Shown: positions 31,910 to 41,048, counted from the stretch's first letter. The stretch: 64,000 bases of DNA from an uncultured Pseudokineococcus sp. (GCF_947495735.1 NZ_CANMAA010000012.1:1-64000); one strand, 5' to 3'. Numbers and translations: made by a program. The notes: generated by a model from the letters alone, not told the origin.

Positions 31910-34654
31910 GTGCCACGCCCCCGCTCCGCCGGCGTCGTCGCCCTCGCCGTCGTGCTGGTCACGGCGCTGGTGGCCGTGACGGCGGCCGTCGTCCTCCTGC
32001 GCCGCCCCCTGCCCGACGTCTCCGGCGAGGTGGCGGTCCCCGGGCTCGGCGCGGACGTGCGCGTGCTGCGCGACGAGCGCGGCGTGCCCCAGGTCTACGC
32101 CGAGGACGCCGACGACCTCTTCTTCGCCCAGGGCTACGTGCACGCCCAGGACCGCTTCTTCCAGATGGACCTGCGCCGGCACGTGACGGCGGGGCGGCTG
32201 GCCGAGCTGGTCGGCGACGCGCCGGGCGCCGTGGAGGCCGACGCCGTGGTCCGGACGCTGGGCTGGCGGCGCGTCGCCGAGGCCGAGCTGCCCCTGCTCG
32301 CGCCCGAGACCCGCGCCTACCTGGAGGCGTACGCCGCCGGCGTCAACGCGCACACCGCCGGCCGCTCGCCGAGCGAGCTGTCGGCCGCCTACACCGCGCT
32401 CGGCACGCAGGTGGACCTCGCGCCCGTGGAGGAGTGGACCCCGGTCGACTCCCTCGCCTGGCTGAAGGCGATGGCGTGGTCCCTGCGCGCCAACTACGGC
32501 GACGAGCTCGGCCGCGCCGCCGCCTACGGCGCGGTGGGGGACGTCGACCTCGTGGAGCAGCTCTACCCCGCGCCGTCCGCAGCCGTCTCCGAGCCCGTCA
32601 TCACCGCGCCGGGCGCCCCCGAGCCCGTGGCGGGGACGTCCGGGGAGGCCGCGCCGGTCCCGGGACCGGCACCCGCGGAGGGCCCGGCGGCCGAGGCGCC
32701 GGGCGCCGCGCCCGAGGCCCCCGCGACCGCCCCCGCTCCCGAGGGCGACGCCGCTGCCGCGGCCGATCTCGGCGACGCGCTCGACGCGGTCCTGGCCGAC
32801 CCCTCCGACCCGGTGGGCACCGCCGGCCGCGCGATGGCCGCCGTGCCCGACCTGCTCGGCGTCGGCGAGGGCGCCCCCGGCGGCGTCGGGTCGAACGCGT
32901 GGGCCGTCTCGGGCGAGCACACCGCGACGGGCGCCCCGCTGCTGGCCGACGACCCCCACCTGGTCGCGAGCTTCCCGAGCACCTGGTCCCAGGTCGGCCT
33001 GCACTGCACGACGGTCGACGAGTCCTGCCCGTTCGAGGTGTCCGGCTACTCCTTCGCCGGCATGCCGGGCGTGGTCATCGGCCACAACGCCGACATCGCC
33101 TGGGGCTTCACCAACCTGGGCGCCGACGTGACCGACCTGTTCCTGGAGCAGATCCGCGGCGACTCCGCGGTCCGCGCCGGCGAGGAGGTGCCGCTGACCA
33201 CGCGCACCGAGACGATCCGCGTCGCGGGCGGCGACCCCGTGGCCATCACGGTGCGCAGCACCGAGCACGGGCCGATCCTGTCCGACTTCGTCCCGGAGCT
33301 GGCCGCCGCCGGGCGCGGCGCCCCCGTGCCGCAGGACGCGCCGAGCGCGGGCCTCGGCGGGTACGCCGTCGCGCTGTCCTGGACGGCGCTGACCCCGGGA
33401 CGCACCATGGACGCCGTCTTCGCCCTGGACGCGGCCTCGGGATGGGAGGAGTTCCGCGAGGCGGCGTCGCTGTTCGCCGTGCCGGGCCAGAACCTCGTCT
33501 ACGCGGACACCGCGGGCCAGGTGGGCTACCAGTCCTCCGGCGTCGTCCCCGTGCGCCAGCCCGGTCCGGGCCTCGGGCAGGGCGACGGCACCTGGCCCCG
33601 GCTCGGGTGGGACCCCGCCTACGACTGGGCCGGCGAGGTGCCCTTCGAGGACATGCCCTCCCAGCTGGCTCCCGAGGACGGTCTCGTGGTCTCCGCCAAC
33701 CAGGCGGTCACGGACGCCGGCTCCCCGTTCCTCACCGCGGACTTCGACCAGGGCCACCGCGCCGCGCGGATCCGCTCCGTCCTGGAGGAGCAGGTGGCGC
33801 AGGGGCGCCGGATCACGGTCGAGGACGCGCTCGCCCTGCAGGACGACGAGCACGACCCCTTCGCCGAGGTCCTCGTGCCGCACCTGCTCGCCGCCCCGCT
33901 GCCGGAGGCCCAGGGGACCGACCCCGACCGGCGGGCCTTCACCCGCGAGGCGGTGGCGCTGCTGCGCGGGTGGGACGGCACGACGACGGCCGACTCCGCC
34001 CCGGCGGCCTACTACAACGCCGTGTGGTCGAACCTGCTGCGCCTGACCTTCGCCGACCAGCTGCCCGAGGTGGCCCAGCCCCGCGGCGGCAGCCGCTGGT
34101 TCTCGGTGGTGGAGCAGCTCCTGGACGAGCCGGACAGCCCCTGGTGGGACGACGCGACGACGACCACCGTCGTCGAGACCCGTGACCAGGTGCTGGGCCG
34201 CGCCCTCCTGGACGCGCGCCTGGAGCTCACCGCGAGCCTCGGCGCCGACCCGCAGGACTGGGAGTGGGGTCGCCTGCACCGCCTCACGCTGCGCCAGGAG
34301 GTCCTGGGCGGTCCCTCGACCCCCGCGCCGGTGCGCGCGCTGTGGACGGCCGGCCCGGTGGAGCTCGGCGGCGGCACCTCCCTCGTCGACGCGGCCTCGT
34401 GGGACGCGCGGGAGGGCTACGAGGTCGCGACGGTGCCGTCGATGCGGATGGTCGTCGACCTGGGCGACCTGGACGCCTCGCGCTGGGTGGACCTCGCGGG
34501 AGTCAGCGAGCACCCCTGGAGCGGGCACATGACCGACCAGCTCGGCACCTGGGCCGACGGCGGCGCCTTCCCGTGGCCCTTCACCCCCGGCGCCGTCGAG
34601 GACGCCGCGCGGGACGAGCTCGTGCTCGTGCCGCGCGCGGCCTCCGAGGACTGA
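31910..34654 (+). CDS. penicillin acylase family protein (Ntn hydrolase)
   Basis: An autoprocessing N-terminal-nucleophile hydrolase. A hydrophobic anchor (about 9-31) precedes the alpha chain (GVPQVYAEDADDLFFAQGYVHAQDRFFQMDL). A long Ala/Pro-rich linker (about 220-320) ends in GGVGSNAWAV, where Ser328 should become the new N-terminus of the beta chain. ADDPHL, WGFTNLGADVTD and the C-terminal HPWSGHMTDQ match the family. Substrates are amides such as penicillins or N-acyl-homoserine lactones; which one is unknown. GTG 31910 lies 6 nt after TACCCT. Confidence 0.9.
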   Translation: MPRPRSAGVVALAVVLVTALVAVTAAVVLLRRPLPDVSGEVAVPGLGADVRVLRDERGVPQVYAEDADDLFFAQGYVHAQDRFFQMDLRRHVTAGRLAELVGDAPGAVEADAVVRTLGWRRVAEAELPLLAPETRAYLEAYAAGVNAHTAGRSPSELSAAYTALGTQVDLAPVEEWTPVDSLAWLKAMAWSLRANYGDELGRAAAYGAVGDVDLVEQLYPAPSAAVSEPVITAPGAPEPVAGTSGEAAPVPGPAPAEGPAAEAPGAAPEAPATAPAPEGDAAAAADLGDALDAVLADPSDPVGTAGRAMAAVPDLLGVGEGAPGGVGSNAWAVSGEHTATGAPLLADDPHLVASFPSTWSQVGLHCTTVDESCPFEVSGYSFAGMPGVVIGHNADIAWGFTNLGADVTDLFLEQIRGDSAVRAGEEVPLTTRTETIRVAGGDPVAITVRSTEHGPILSDFVPELAAAGRGAPVPQDAPSAGLGGYAVALSWTALTPGRTMDAVFALDAASGWEEFREAASLFAVPGQNLVYADTAGQVGYQSSGVVPVRQPGPGLGQGDGTWPRLGWDPAYDWAGEVPFEDMPSQLAPEDGLVVSANQAVTDAGSPFLTADFDQGHRAARIRSVLEEQVAQGRRITVEDALALQDDEHDPFAEVLVPHLLAAPLPEAQGTDPDRRAFTREAVALLRGWDGTTTADSAPAAYYNAVWSNLLRLTFADQLPEVAQPRGGSRWFSVVEQLLDEPDSPWWDDATTTTVVETRDQVLGRALLDARLELTASLGADPQDWEWGRLHRLTLRQEVLGGPSTPAPVRALWTAGPVELGGGTSLVDAASWDAREGYEVATVPSMRMVVDLGDLDASRWVDLAGVSEHPWSGHMTDQLGTWADGGAFPWPFTPGAVEDAARDELVLVPRAASED

Positions 34655-34670
34655 GGGGCCGGACGGCGCC

Positions 34671-35333
34671 TCAGTCGTCCACGCGCATCCAGCGGCTGGG
34701 GGTGGCGACGTGGCTGACGCCCACGTCGTGCTCCTCGGCCGGGACCGGCTCCACGCCGGCGTCGAGCACCTCGTCGTCGTGCAGGAGCGCCACGACGGGC
34801 GGCAGCCAGCCGCGCCGGGCGCGCAGGTCGCCGAGCGCGCGGTCGTAGTAGCCCCCGCCCCGCCCCAGCCGGCGGCCGGCGGTGTCCACCGCGAGCGCGG
34901 GCACGAGGACGACGTCGACGGCGCCGAGGGCCTGCGGCCCGAGGTCGGACCCCGCGCTCAGGAGCACGGCGCCGTCGCCGGCGGGTCCGCCCGCCCCCGG
35001 CGCGGGAGGTGCGAGGCGGGCCGGCCCCCACCCCAGCCGGGTCCCGCCCCCGTCGGAGCCGTCGTGGGTGTGGGGCAGGAGCACCGTGGTGCCGCGCGAG
35101 GCGAGCGCGCGCACGAGCGCCGGCGTCCCGGGCTCGGTGCCGCGGGAGGCGTAGCAGGCGACCGTCCCGCCCTCGGCGGGGAGCAGCCCCGTCGCCAGCA
35201 CGACGTCGCGCAGCCGGGCCGCGAGGTCCAGCCGCTCGGCCGGGTCCCGCTCGCGGCGGCGCGCGAGCACCGCCCGTCGCAGGCCCGCCTTGGTCCCCTC
35301 GGCGCCGACGGCGCCCCGGCTCGTCCCGTCCAC
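34671..35333 (-). CDS. 5-formyltetrahydrofolate cyclo-ligase
   Basis: Converts 5-formyl-THF to 5,10-methenyl-THF with ATP. The phosphate-loop signature GRRLGRGGGYYDRAL and LVPALAVDTAG, with N-terminal TKAGLRRAVLARRRERDP, are clear. The 220 residues are slightly longer than average. GTG 35333 lies 6 nt after CACACT, and the longer upstream frame has no coding character. Divergent from galU, as in other actinobacteria. Confidence 0.9.
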   Translation of the reverse strand: MDGTSRGAVGAEGTKAGLRRAVLARRRERDPAERLDLAARLRDVVLATGLLPAEGGTVACYASRGTEPGTPALVRALASRGTTVLLPHTHDGSDGGGTRLGWGPARLAPPAPGAGGPAGDGAVLLSAGSDLGPQALGAVDVVLVPALAVDTAGRRLGRGGGYYDRALGDLRARRGWLPPVVALLHDDEVLDAGVEPVPAEEHDVGVSHVATPSRWMRVDD

Positions 35334-35411
35334 GCCCCGAGTGTGCGGGCGCGCCGGCCCGGACGACCAGCCCGAGCGGCCGCTCCGGCGCCGGGACGAC
35401 GCCGAGGACGA

Positions 35412-35450
35412 GGGGTCCGGACGAGGGGTCCGGACGAGGGGTCCGGACGA
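35412..35450. repeat. 13-bp tandem repeat (GGGGTCCGGACGA)
   Basis: Three exact copies start at 35412, 35425 and 35438. A fourth is cut off at 35451. Each contains the palindrome TCCGGA. They lie between the divergent cyclo-ligase and galU starts. Confidence 0.8.
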
Positions 35451-35508
35451 GGGGCGCGGCACCGCCTGCGCGCGCCCCGGCCGGACCCCCGCCGCTAGCC
35501 TGCCCGGC

Positions 35509-36432
35509 ATGAGCATCCACAAGGCCGTCATCCCCGCGGCGGGCCAGGGCACCCGCTTCCTCCCGGCGACGAAGGCGTCGCCGAAGGAGATGCTGCCCGT
35601 CGTCGACGTGCCGGCCATCGAGTACGTCGTGCGCGAGGCCGTGGCCGCCGGCCTGGAGGACGTGCTCATGATCACCGGACGCGGCAAGCGGGCGCTGGAG
35701 GACCACTTCGACCGCAACGTCGAGCTCGAGGCGGGTCTGGAGGCCAAGGGCGACGACGGCAAGCTCGCCAAGGTCCGCGACTCCACCGAGCTGGCCCAGG
35801 TGCACTACGTCCGCCAGGGCGACCCCAAGGGCCTCGGGCACGCCGTCCTGATGGCGAAGGCGCACGTGGGCGACGAGGCCTTCGCGGTGCTGCTGGGGGA
35901 CGACCTCATCGACCCCCGCGACCCCCTGCTCACCACCATGACGGCGGTGCAGGAGCGCCTCGGCGGCAGCGTCGTCGCCCTCATGGAGGTGCCGGAGGAC
36001 CAGGTCTACCTCTACGGCTGCGCCAGCCTCGACGCGGAGGCCTCCGACGCCCTCGAGGAGGACGTCGTCCGGATCACCGGGATGGTGGAGAAGCCGGCCG
36101 TCGAGGACGCGCCGTCCAACCTCGCCATCATCGGCCGGTACGTGCTGCACCCCCGCGTCTTCGAGGTGCTCGAGCGCACGGCTCCCGGCAAGGGCGGCGA
36201 GATCCAGCTCACCGACGCCCTCGAGACCCTCGCCGGCATGCCGGCCGAGGAGGGGGGCGGCGTCCACGGCGTCGTCTTCCGCGGCCGCCGCTACGACACC
36301 GGCGACAAGCTCGACTACATCAAGGCCGTCGTCCGGCTCGCGTGCGAGCGCGAGGACCTGGGCCCGGACCTGCGGGAGTGGCTGCGCACCAGCGTGGACG
36401 AGCTGACGGCCGACCCGGCGCAGGGCTCCTGA
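35509..36432 (+). CDS. galU: UTP-glucose-1-phosphate uridylyltransferase
   Basis: Makes UDP-glucose from UTP and glucose-1-phosphate. The signature AVIPAAGQGTRFLPATKASPKEMLPV is at residues 5-30, with KRALEDHFD, YVRQGDPKGLGHAV and GGEIQLTDAL. The 307 residues are typical. TAGCCT ends 7 nt before ATG 35509, giving a leaderless start. First gene of the galU-moeA-moaC-mog-rimJ-like-glpR-like block. Confidence 0.97.
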   Translation: MSIHKAVIPAAGQGTRFLPATKASPKEMLPVVDVPAIEYVVREAVAAGLEDVLMITGRGKRALEDHFDRNVELEAGLEAKGDDGKLAKVRDSTELAQVHYVRQGDPKGLGHAVLMAKAHVGDEAFAVLLGDDLIDPRDPLLTTMTAVQERLGGSVVALMEVPEDQVYLYGCASLDAEASDALEEDVVRITGMVEKPAVEDAPSNLAIIGRYVLHPRVFEVLERTAPGKGGEIQLTDALETLAGMPAEEGGGVHGVVFRGRRYDTGDKLDYIKAVVRLACEREDLGPDLREWLRTSVDELTADPAQGS

Positions 36433-36502
36433 GCCGCGTGCTCGCCCGCTCCGGGGGCCGGCGCGGCGCACCGTCCCGCGGTCGCCGGGGCCGGGGCCGG
36501 TC

Positions 36503-37849
36503 GTGAGGTCGCTCGAGGAGCACCTGGCCGTCGTGCTCGAGGGCGCGGGCCCGCTGCCGCCGCAGCGGCTGCCGCTGCTGGAGGCGGCCGACCTGGTCCT
36601 GGCCGAGGACGTCGTGGCCGCAGCCCCGCTGCCCCGCTTCGACGGCTCGTCGATGGACGGCTACGCCGTCCTGGCCGCCGACGTCGCCGGCGCGCAGGAG
36701 GGAGCGCCGGTCCGCCTCGAGGTCGACGGCGACGTCCCCGCCGGTGCGCCGGGCGCTCCCGCGCTGCGCCGCGGGGCTGCCGTCCGCGTGATGACCGGTG
36801 CGCCGGTGCCGATCGGCGTCGACCCGGCCACGACCGCCGACGTCGCCGTCGTCCAGGTGGAGTGGACCGACGCCGCCCAGACCGGCCCCCCGCCGGCCCG
36901 CGTGGCCGTGCGCCGCCCCGTGGCGGCCGGGCGCAACATCCGCCGCGCGGGCGAGGACGTCGAGGCCGGCGAGCGGGTGCTGCGCGCGGGGGAGCGGCTG
37001 TCGCCGCGGCACCTCGGCCTGCTCGCGTCCCTGGGACGGGCCGACGCGCTCGTGCACCCGCGCCCGCGCGTCCTGGTGCTCTCGACCGGCAGCGAGGTCG
37101 TCGAGCCGGGGGAGCCGCTGGCGCCCGGGCAGATCCACGACTCGAACTCCACGACGCTCGTGGCCGCCTGCCGCGAGGCGGGCGCGCTCGCGCGCCGCGT
37201 GCGCGCCGTGGAGGACGACCCGGAGCGGCTGCTCGCCGTCCTGCGCCCCGAGCTGGCCACCGCCGACCTGGTGCTCACCACCGGTGGGGTCAGCGCCGGC
37301 GCCTACGAGGTCGTCAAGGAGGCCCTCTCGCGCGACGGCGCGGTGGACTTCGTCCGCGTCGCCATGCAGCCCGGGGGCCCGCAGGGCTCGGGGTGGCTGC
37401 AGGACGACGCCGGTCGCGCCGTCCGCGTGCTGACGCTGCCGGGCAACCCGGTGAGCGCCTACGTCTCCTTCGAGGCCTTCGTGCGCCCCCTGCTGCGGCG
37501 GGTCCTCGGCGAGCAGGAGCTGCACCGCCCCCTCGTCGAGGCCGTCGTCGACCGGGGGTGGCCCTCCGTGCCCGGCAAGCGGCAGCTGTACCGCGTGCGG
37601 CTGGAGCGCGACGCCGACGGCACCGCCCACGTCGGCGCCATCGGCGGCCCGGGCAGCCACCTCGTCGCCGACCTCGTCACGGCCACCGCGCTGGCCGTGG
37701 TGCCGGAGGAGGTGACGGACGTCGAGCCCGGTGCGAGGCTGGCGTGCATGCTGCTCGAGCGCGGCGGACCGCCGTCCGCACCCCTGCCCGCCACCCCCGC
37801 CGTCGACCCGGCCGCCCGGCCCGCCGCCGACGGGAGCGGGACGGCGTGA
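36503..37849 (+). CDS. moeA: MoeA/Glp: molybdopterin molybdotransferase or gephyrin-like division protein
   Basis: The full MoeA fold is present: RFDGSSMDGYAVLAADV, DVPAGAPGAP, VRVMTGAPVP, then the MPT-binding LSTGSEVVEPGEPL and TTGGVSAGAYEVVKEAL, and LPGNPVSAYVSFEAFVRP. It inserts molybdate into adenylated molybdopterin. In Corynebacterium the homologue Glp at this same locus binds FtsZ and the membrane protein GlpR; the GlpR-like gene here follows three genes later. Whether this copy is enzyme, division protein or both cannot be seen. Coupled to moaC by GTGA. Confidence 0.93.
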   Translation: MRSLEEHLAVVLEGAGPLPPQRLPLLEAADLVLAEDVVAAAPLPRFDGSSMDGYAVLAADVAGAQEGAPVRLEVDGDVPAGAPGAPALRRGAAVRVMTGAPVPIGVDPATTADVAVVQVEWTDAAQTGPPPARVAVRRPVAAGRNIRRAGEDVEAGERVLRAGERLSPRHLGLLASLGRADALVHPRPRVLVLSTGSEVVEPGEPLAPGQIHDSNSTTLVAACREAGALARRVRAVEDDPERLLAVLRPELATADLVLTTGGVSAGAYEVVKEALSRDGAVDFVRVAMQPGGPQGSGWLQDDAGRAVRVLTLPGNPVSAYVSFEAFVRPLLRRVLGEQELHRPLVEAVVDRGWPSVPGKRQLYRVRLERDADGTAHVGAIGGPGSHLVADLVTATALAVVPEEVTDVEPGARLACMLLERGGPPSAPLPATPAVDPAARPAADGSGTA

Positions 37850-38316
37850 GCAGGCTGACGCACCTCGACGAGCGCGGCCAGGCGCACATGGTCGACGTCT
37901 CCGGCAAGGACGTCACGGTGCGCACCGCCAGCGCGGCCGGCGTCGTCCGCTGCTCGGCGGCGGTCGTGGACGCGCTGCGCGGGGACGGCGTGCCCAAGGG
38001 CGACGCGCTGGCGGTGGCCCGCCTCGCCGGCATCCAGGCGGCCAAGCGCACGCCCGAGCTCGTGCCGCTGGCGCACCCCGTCGCGGTCCACGCCGTGGAG
38101 GTGGACGCGGTCGTCGTCGACGGCGGCGTCGAGCTGAGCGCCACCGTCCGCACCGCCGACCGCACCGGGGTGGAGATGGAGGCGCTGACGTGCGTCGCCG
38201 TCGCCGGGCTCGCGCTCGTCGACATGGTCAAGGCGCTGGACCGCGAGGCCGTCATCACCGACGTCCGCGTCACCGCCAAGACCGGCGGCCGCTCGGGGAG
38301 CTGGACCCGTGGCTGA
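37846..38316 (+). CDS. moaC: cyclic pyranopterin monophosphate synthase
   Basis: Second step of molybdenum cofactor synthesis. HLDERGQAHMVDVSGKDVTVRTA at the start, KGDALAVARLAGIQAAKRTPELVPLAHP in the middle, and GVEMEALTCVAVAGLALVDMVKALD, which carries the active-site residues. At 156 residues it is full length. GTG 37846 overlaps the moeA stop by 4 nt, and the 3' end overlaps the next gene by 8 nt. Confidence 0.96.
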   Translation: MSRLTHLDERGQAHMVDVSGKDVTVRTASAAGVVRCSAAVVDALRGDGVPKGDALAVARLAGIQAAKRTPELVPLAHPVAVHAVEVDAVVVDGGVELSATVRTADRTGVEMEALTCVAVAGLALVDMVKALDREAVITDVRVTAKTGGRSGSWTRG

Positions 38317-38854
38317 GGACCCCGCGCCGGGTCCCGGCGGCGTCGCCGCCACGGGGCCGCGGACCGGCGCCGTGGTGGTGGCCTCCACCCGGGCCGCGCG
38401 CGGCACCTACGAGGATGAGACGGGGCCGCTGCTCGCCGAGGGGCTGCGCGCCCTGGGCCTGCAGGTCGGCGAGCCGGTCGTCGTCGAGGACGGCGAGGCC
38501 GTGGGCCGGGCGCTGCGCGCCGCGCTGGGGGCGGGCGCCGCCGTGGTGCTGAGCACGGGGGGCACCGGGCTGACCCCGCGCGACCTCACGCCCGAGCAGA
38601 CCGCCCCGCTGCTGGACCGGCAGCTGCCGGGCCTCGCCGAGGCGCTGCGCGCCCGGGGCCGCGAGAAGGGCGTGCCGACGGCGTCGCTCTCCCGCGGCCT
38701 GGCCGGCACCTGCGGCACCGCGCTCGTCGTCAACCTGCCCGGCTCCCCGGGGGCCTGCCGCGACGCCCTCGAGGTCCTGGCCGACGTCCTGCCGCACGCC
38801 CTCGACCAGATGGCCGGCGGAGACCACCCGCGCCCGCCCGCGGAGCCGCGGTGA
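38309..38854 (+). CDS. mog: MogA/MoaB-family molybdopterin adenylyltransferase
   Basis: Adenylates molybdopterin before molybdate insertion. Visible: VVVASTRAARGTYEDETGPLLAEGL, the substrate-binding VVLSTGGTGLTPRDLTPEQT, and VVNLPGSPGACRDALEVLADVLPHALDQM. At 181 residues it is of the MogA/MoaB type. GTG 38309 lies inside the end of moaC. The family does not distinguish MogA from MoaB by sequence that I can read. Confidence 0.92.
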   Translation: MAEDPAPGPGGVAATGPRTGAVVVASTRAARGTYEDETGPLLAEGLRALGLQVGEPVVVEDGEAVGRALRAALGAGAAVVLSTGGTGLTPRDLTPEQTAPLLDRQLPGLAEALRARGREKGVPTASLSRGLAGTCGTALVVNLPGSPGACRDALEVLADVLPHALDQMAGGDHPRPPAEPR

Positions 38855-39459
38855 ACGGCTGGCCGGTCGAGCTCCGCTCGGGCGACGTCGTCCTGAGGCC
38901 GCTGCGCCGCGGCGACCGCACCGTGTGGGCCCGCCTGCGCGACAGCAACGCCGAGTGGCTCGCGCCCTGGGAGGCGACCCCGCCGGCGGGCTCGCTGCCC
39001 CCGCCGTCCTTCCCCGCGATGGTCCGGGAGCTGCGCCAGCAGGCCCGCCTGGGCCAGGCCATGCCCTTCGTCGTCGAGCACCGGGGGCGGATGGTCGGCC
39101 AGCTGACCGTCGCCGGGCTCGCGTGGGGGTCGCTGCGCTCGGGGACCATCGGCTACTGGGTCGACCGCCGCGTCGCGGGCCGCGGCATCACCCCGACCGC
39201 GGTGGCGATGGCGACCGACCACTGCTTCCGCTCCGTCGGGCTGCACCGCGTCGAGATCAACATCCGCCCGGAGAACGCCGCGAGCCTGCGCGTGGTCGAG
39301 AAGCTCGGCTTCCGCGACGAGGGCCTGCGCCGGGCCTACCTGCACATCGACGGCGCCTGGCGCGACCACCGCACGTTCGCCCTCACGGCCGAGGAGGTGT
39401 GCGGCGGCCTCCTCGCGCGGTGGCTCGACGCGCGCGGCGAGAGCCCCGCGCCCGCCTGA
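38851..39459 (+). CDS. GNAT acetyltransferase, RimJ-like
   Basis: Acetyl-CoA-dependent N-acetyltransferase. VVLRPLRRGDRTVWARLR at the start, IGYWVDRRVAGRGITPTAVAMATDHCF (the CoA-binding loop RGITPTA), and HRVEINIRPENAASLRVVEKLGFRDEGLRRAYLHIDGAWRDH. RimJ acetylates ribosomal protein S5; the target here is only inferred. GTG 38851 overlaps the mog stop. It is the usual neighbour of moeA in actinobacteria. Confidence 0.9.
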   Translation: MNGWPVELRSGDVVLRPLRRGDRTVWARLRDSNAEWLAPWEATPPAGSLPPPSFPAMVRELRQQARLGQAMPFVVEHRGRMVGQLTVAGLAWGSLRSGTIGYWVDRRVAGRGITPTAVAMATDHCFRSVGLHRVEINIRPENAASLRVVEKLGFRDEGLRRAYLHIDGAWRDHRTFALTAEEVCGGLLARWLDARGESPAPA

Positions 39460-39551
39460 ACCCGGCGCGGGCCGGGCCGGTGGGGGCCGCCGCGGGGTGG
39501 GCGCGGCGCGCCTCCCGGGGCCGGTGACGGCGGACGCCTAGCCTCCGGCTC

Positions 39552-40886
39552 GTGGACGGGGGAGCGATGACGGCGCTGCTCGTCCTCGCCGTCCTCCTGG
39601 TCGGCGTCCCGTCGATGGCGCGCCGGCGCGCCGAGCTCGCGGCCTGGCAGGCCGCCGGGCGCGGGGAGGCCCCGAGCGCGTCCGACGACGCGGCCCCCGC
39701 GCGGGGTGCGGGGGACCCCGGAGCCCGGGGCGTCGCCGACCGCAGGAGCGCCGAGGGGCGGGCCCGTGGGCTCGCTCCCGCGCCGAGAGCCGGTGGGGCG
39801 CTGACGTCCTCGGCGGACCGGGGCGAGCCCGTCGAGGACGCCCTGGCGCTGCGCCCGGTGGGCACGGGGCTGCGGCGCGCCGCTCCCGGTCCGCGGGTCC
39901 TCGTCCGGCGCTCGTCGGTGCCGCGGCCCCGCTGCGCCCCGGGCTCCAGCTCGCGCCCGGTGCTCGCCGGCCGTCCCCCCGGCGGCAGCGGCACGAACGC
40001 GCCGGGTGCCCTCGGGACGACGCCGCGGCCCGTCGGGGGCGAGGCCCCGGTCGTCTCGGTCGTCCAGGGCGTCGCGGTCGTCCCGGGGGTCGCGGTCGTC
40101 CCGGGGGTCCGGGTGGTCGGCGGTGCCCCGGTGGCGGGTGGCGCCCCGGGCGTGGACGAGCCCGTCGCCGCGGCCGGCGGGGTCGTCGTCCGCGGGGACG
40201 CCGTGCCCGCCGTGCCCGCCGGAGCGCCTGCACCGGGTGCGGCTGCGCCCCCGGCGGGCGGCGGGGGTGCGCGGCCGGACGCGCGCGGGCCCGCGCGCCG
40301 GGACGCGGCGCGCGCCGGTCGGCGCAGCGCGCTCCACCTCGCGCAGCTGTCCGTGCTGGCGCTGGCCGCCGTCGTCGTGGCCGTGCTCGCGGTGCTCGGG
40401 CTCGTCCCGCCGGCCGCGACCGCCGTCCTGCCCGGCGCGCTCGTCCTGGACCTGGCTCTGCTGCGCCGCCGGGCGGTCCGCCGCAGGGCCTCCCGCCGCG
40501 CACCCGGCACCGCGCGGCCGGTCGGCCGCGTCCTCGCGGCAGCTGCCGCGGAGACCCCGGGGGCTGCCGCGCCGGCGGAGCCCGCGCCCCGGCGCGGCGA
40601 CCAGCCCTTCCGGCTCGAGGACCACGAGGACCACGGGGACCAGGCGGCCCCCCGCGCGGCGGACGGCGTCGTCCGGGGTCCGCTGGTGCCTCTCGCCGAC
40701 CTGCGGGCCGCGGCCGCCGCCGACGCCGCGGACGGGCTGCGGGGTCCTTCCGGGGCGAGCGCACCCGAGCCCTCGACCGCCGGTGCGGACGCCGGGAGCG
40801 CCGCGCCCGGCAGCACCGCCCCGAGCGGCACCGACCCGAGCAGCACCGCCCCGCCGGCGGGACCGCGGCGCCGCCGCACCGCCTGA
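39552..40886 (+). CDS. GlpR/SepX-like membrane protein
   Basis: The layout matches actinobacterial GlpR/SepX. A membrane helix at the extreme N-terminus (MTALLVLAVLLVGVP) is followed by a basic patch, a long disordered Ala/Pro/Gly stretch (about 25-250), two further helices (about 257-300) with LRRRRAVRRRASRR, then an acidic tail. The gene position after moeA and a rimJ-like gene is that of GlpR (Corynebacterium) and SepX (Streptomyces), which help place FtsZ. Sequence identity is low and the call rests on layout and place. GTG 39552 is 7 nt after TAGCCT. Confidence 0.65.
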   Translation: MDGGAMTALLVLAVLLVGVPSMARRRAELAAWQAAGRGEAPSASDDAAPARGAGDPGARGVADRRSAEGRARGLAPAPRAGGALTSSADRGEPVEDALALRPVGTGLRRAAPGPRVLVRRSSVPRPRCAPGSSSRPVLAGRPPGGSGTNAPGALGTTPRPVGGEAPVVSVVQGVAVVPGVAVVPGVRVVGGAPVAGGAPGVDEPVAAAGGVVVRGDAVPAVPAGAPAPGAAAPPAGGGGARPDARGPARRDAARAGRRSALHLAQLSVLALAAVVVAVLAVLGLVPPAATAVLPGALVLDLALLRRRAVRRRASRRAPGTARPVGRVLAAAAAETPGAAAPAEPAPRRGDQPFRLEDHEDHGDQAAPRAADGVVRGPLVPLADLRAAAAADAADGLRGPSGASAPEPSTAGADAGSAAPGSTAPSGTDPSSTAPPAGPRRRRTA

Positions 40887-40975
40887 GCGGTCCCCGGGGA
40901 CCGCGGCGCCGCACGCGCTGCGACACGGCCGGTGCGGCCCACCCCGGGGGCGCTGGTAGGGTTTCCGACGTTCCA

Positions 40976-41048
40976 GGGGCTGTGGCGCAGCTGGTAGCGC
41001 ACCTCGTTCGCAACGAGGGGGTCAGGGGTTCGAGTCCCCTCAGCTCCA
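40976..41048 (+). tRNA. tRNA-Ala (anticodon CGC)
   Basis: The 73 nt fold as a cloverleaf: acceptor GGGGCTG/CAGCTCC (one G-U pair), D-arm GCGCAGCTGGTAGCGC, anticodon loop TTCGCAA, T-arm GGGGTTCGAGTCCCC, discriminator A. CC follows but CCA is not encoded. TAGGGT at 40957 is a likely -10 element. It reads GCG, a frequent codon here. Confidence 0.96.

Noticed and set aside
36503-37849. A pure eukaryotic-type gephyrin origin of the moeA gene
   Set aside because: The sequence is an ordinary bacterial MoeA. The link to division is only by place and family knowledge, so I report it as context, not as origin.
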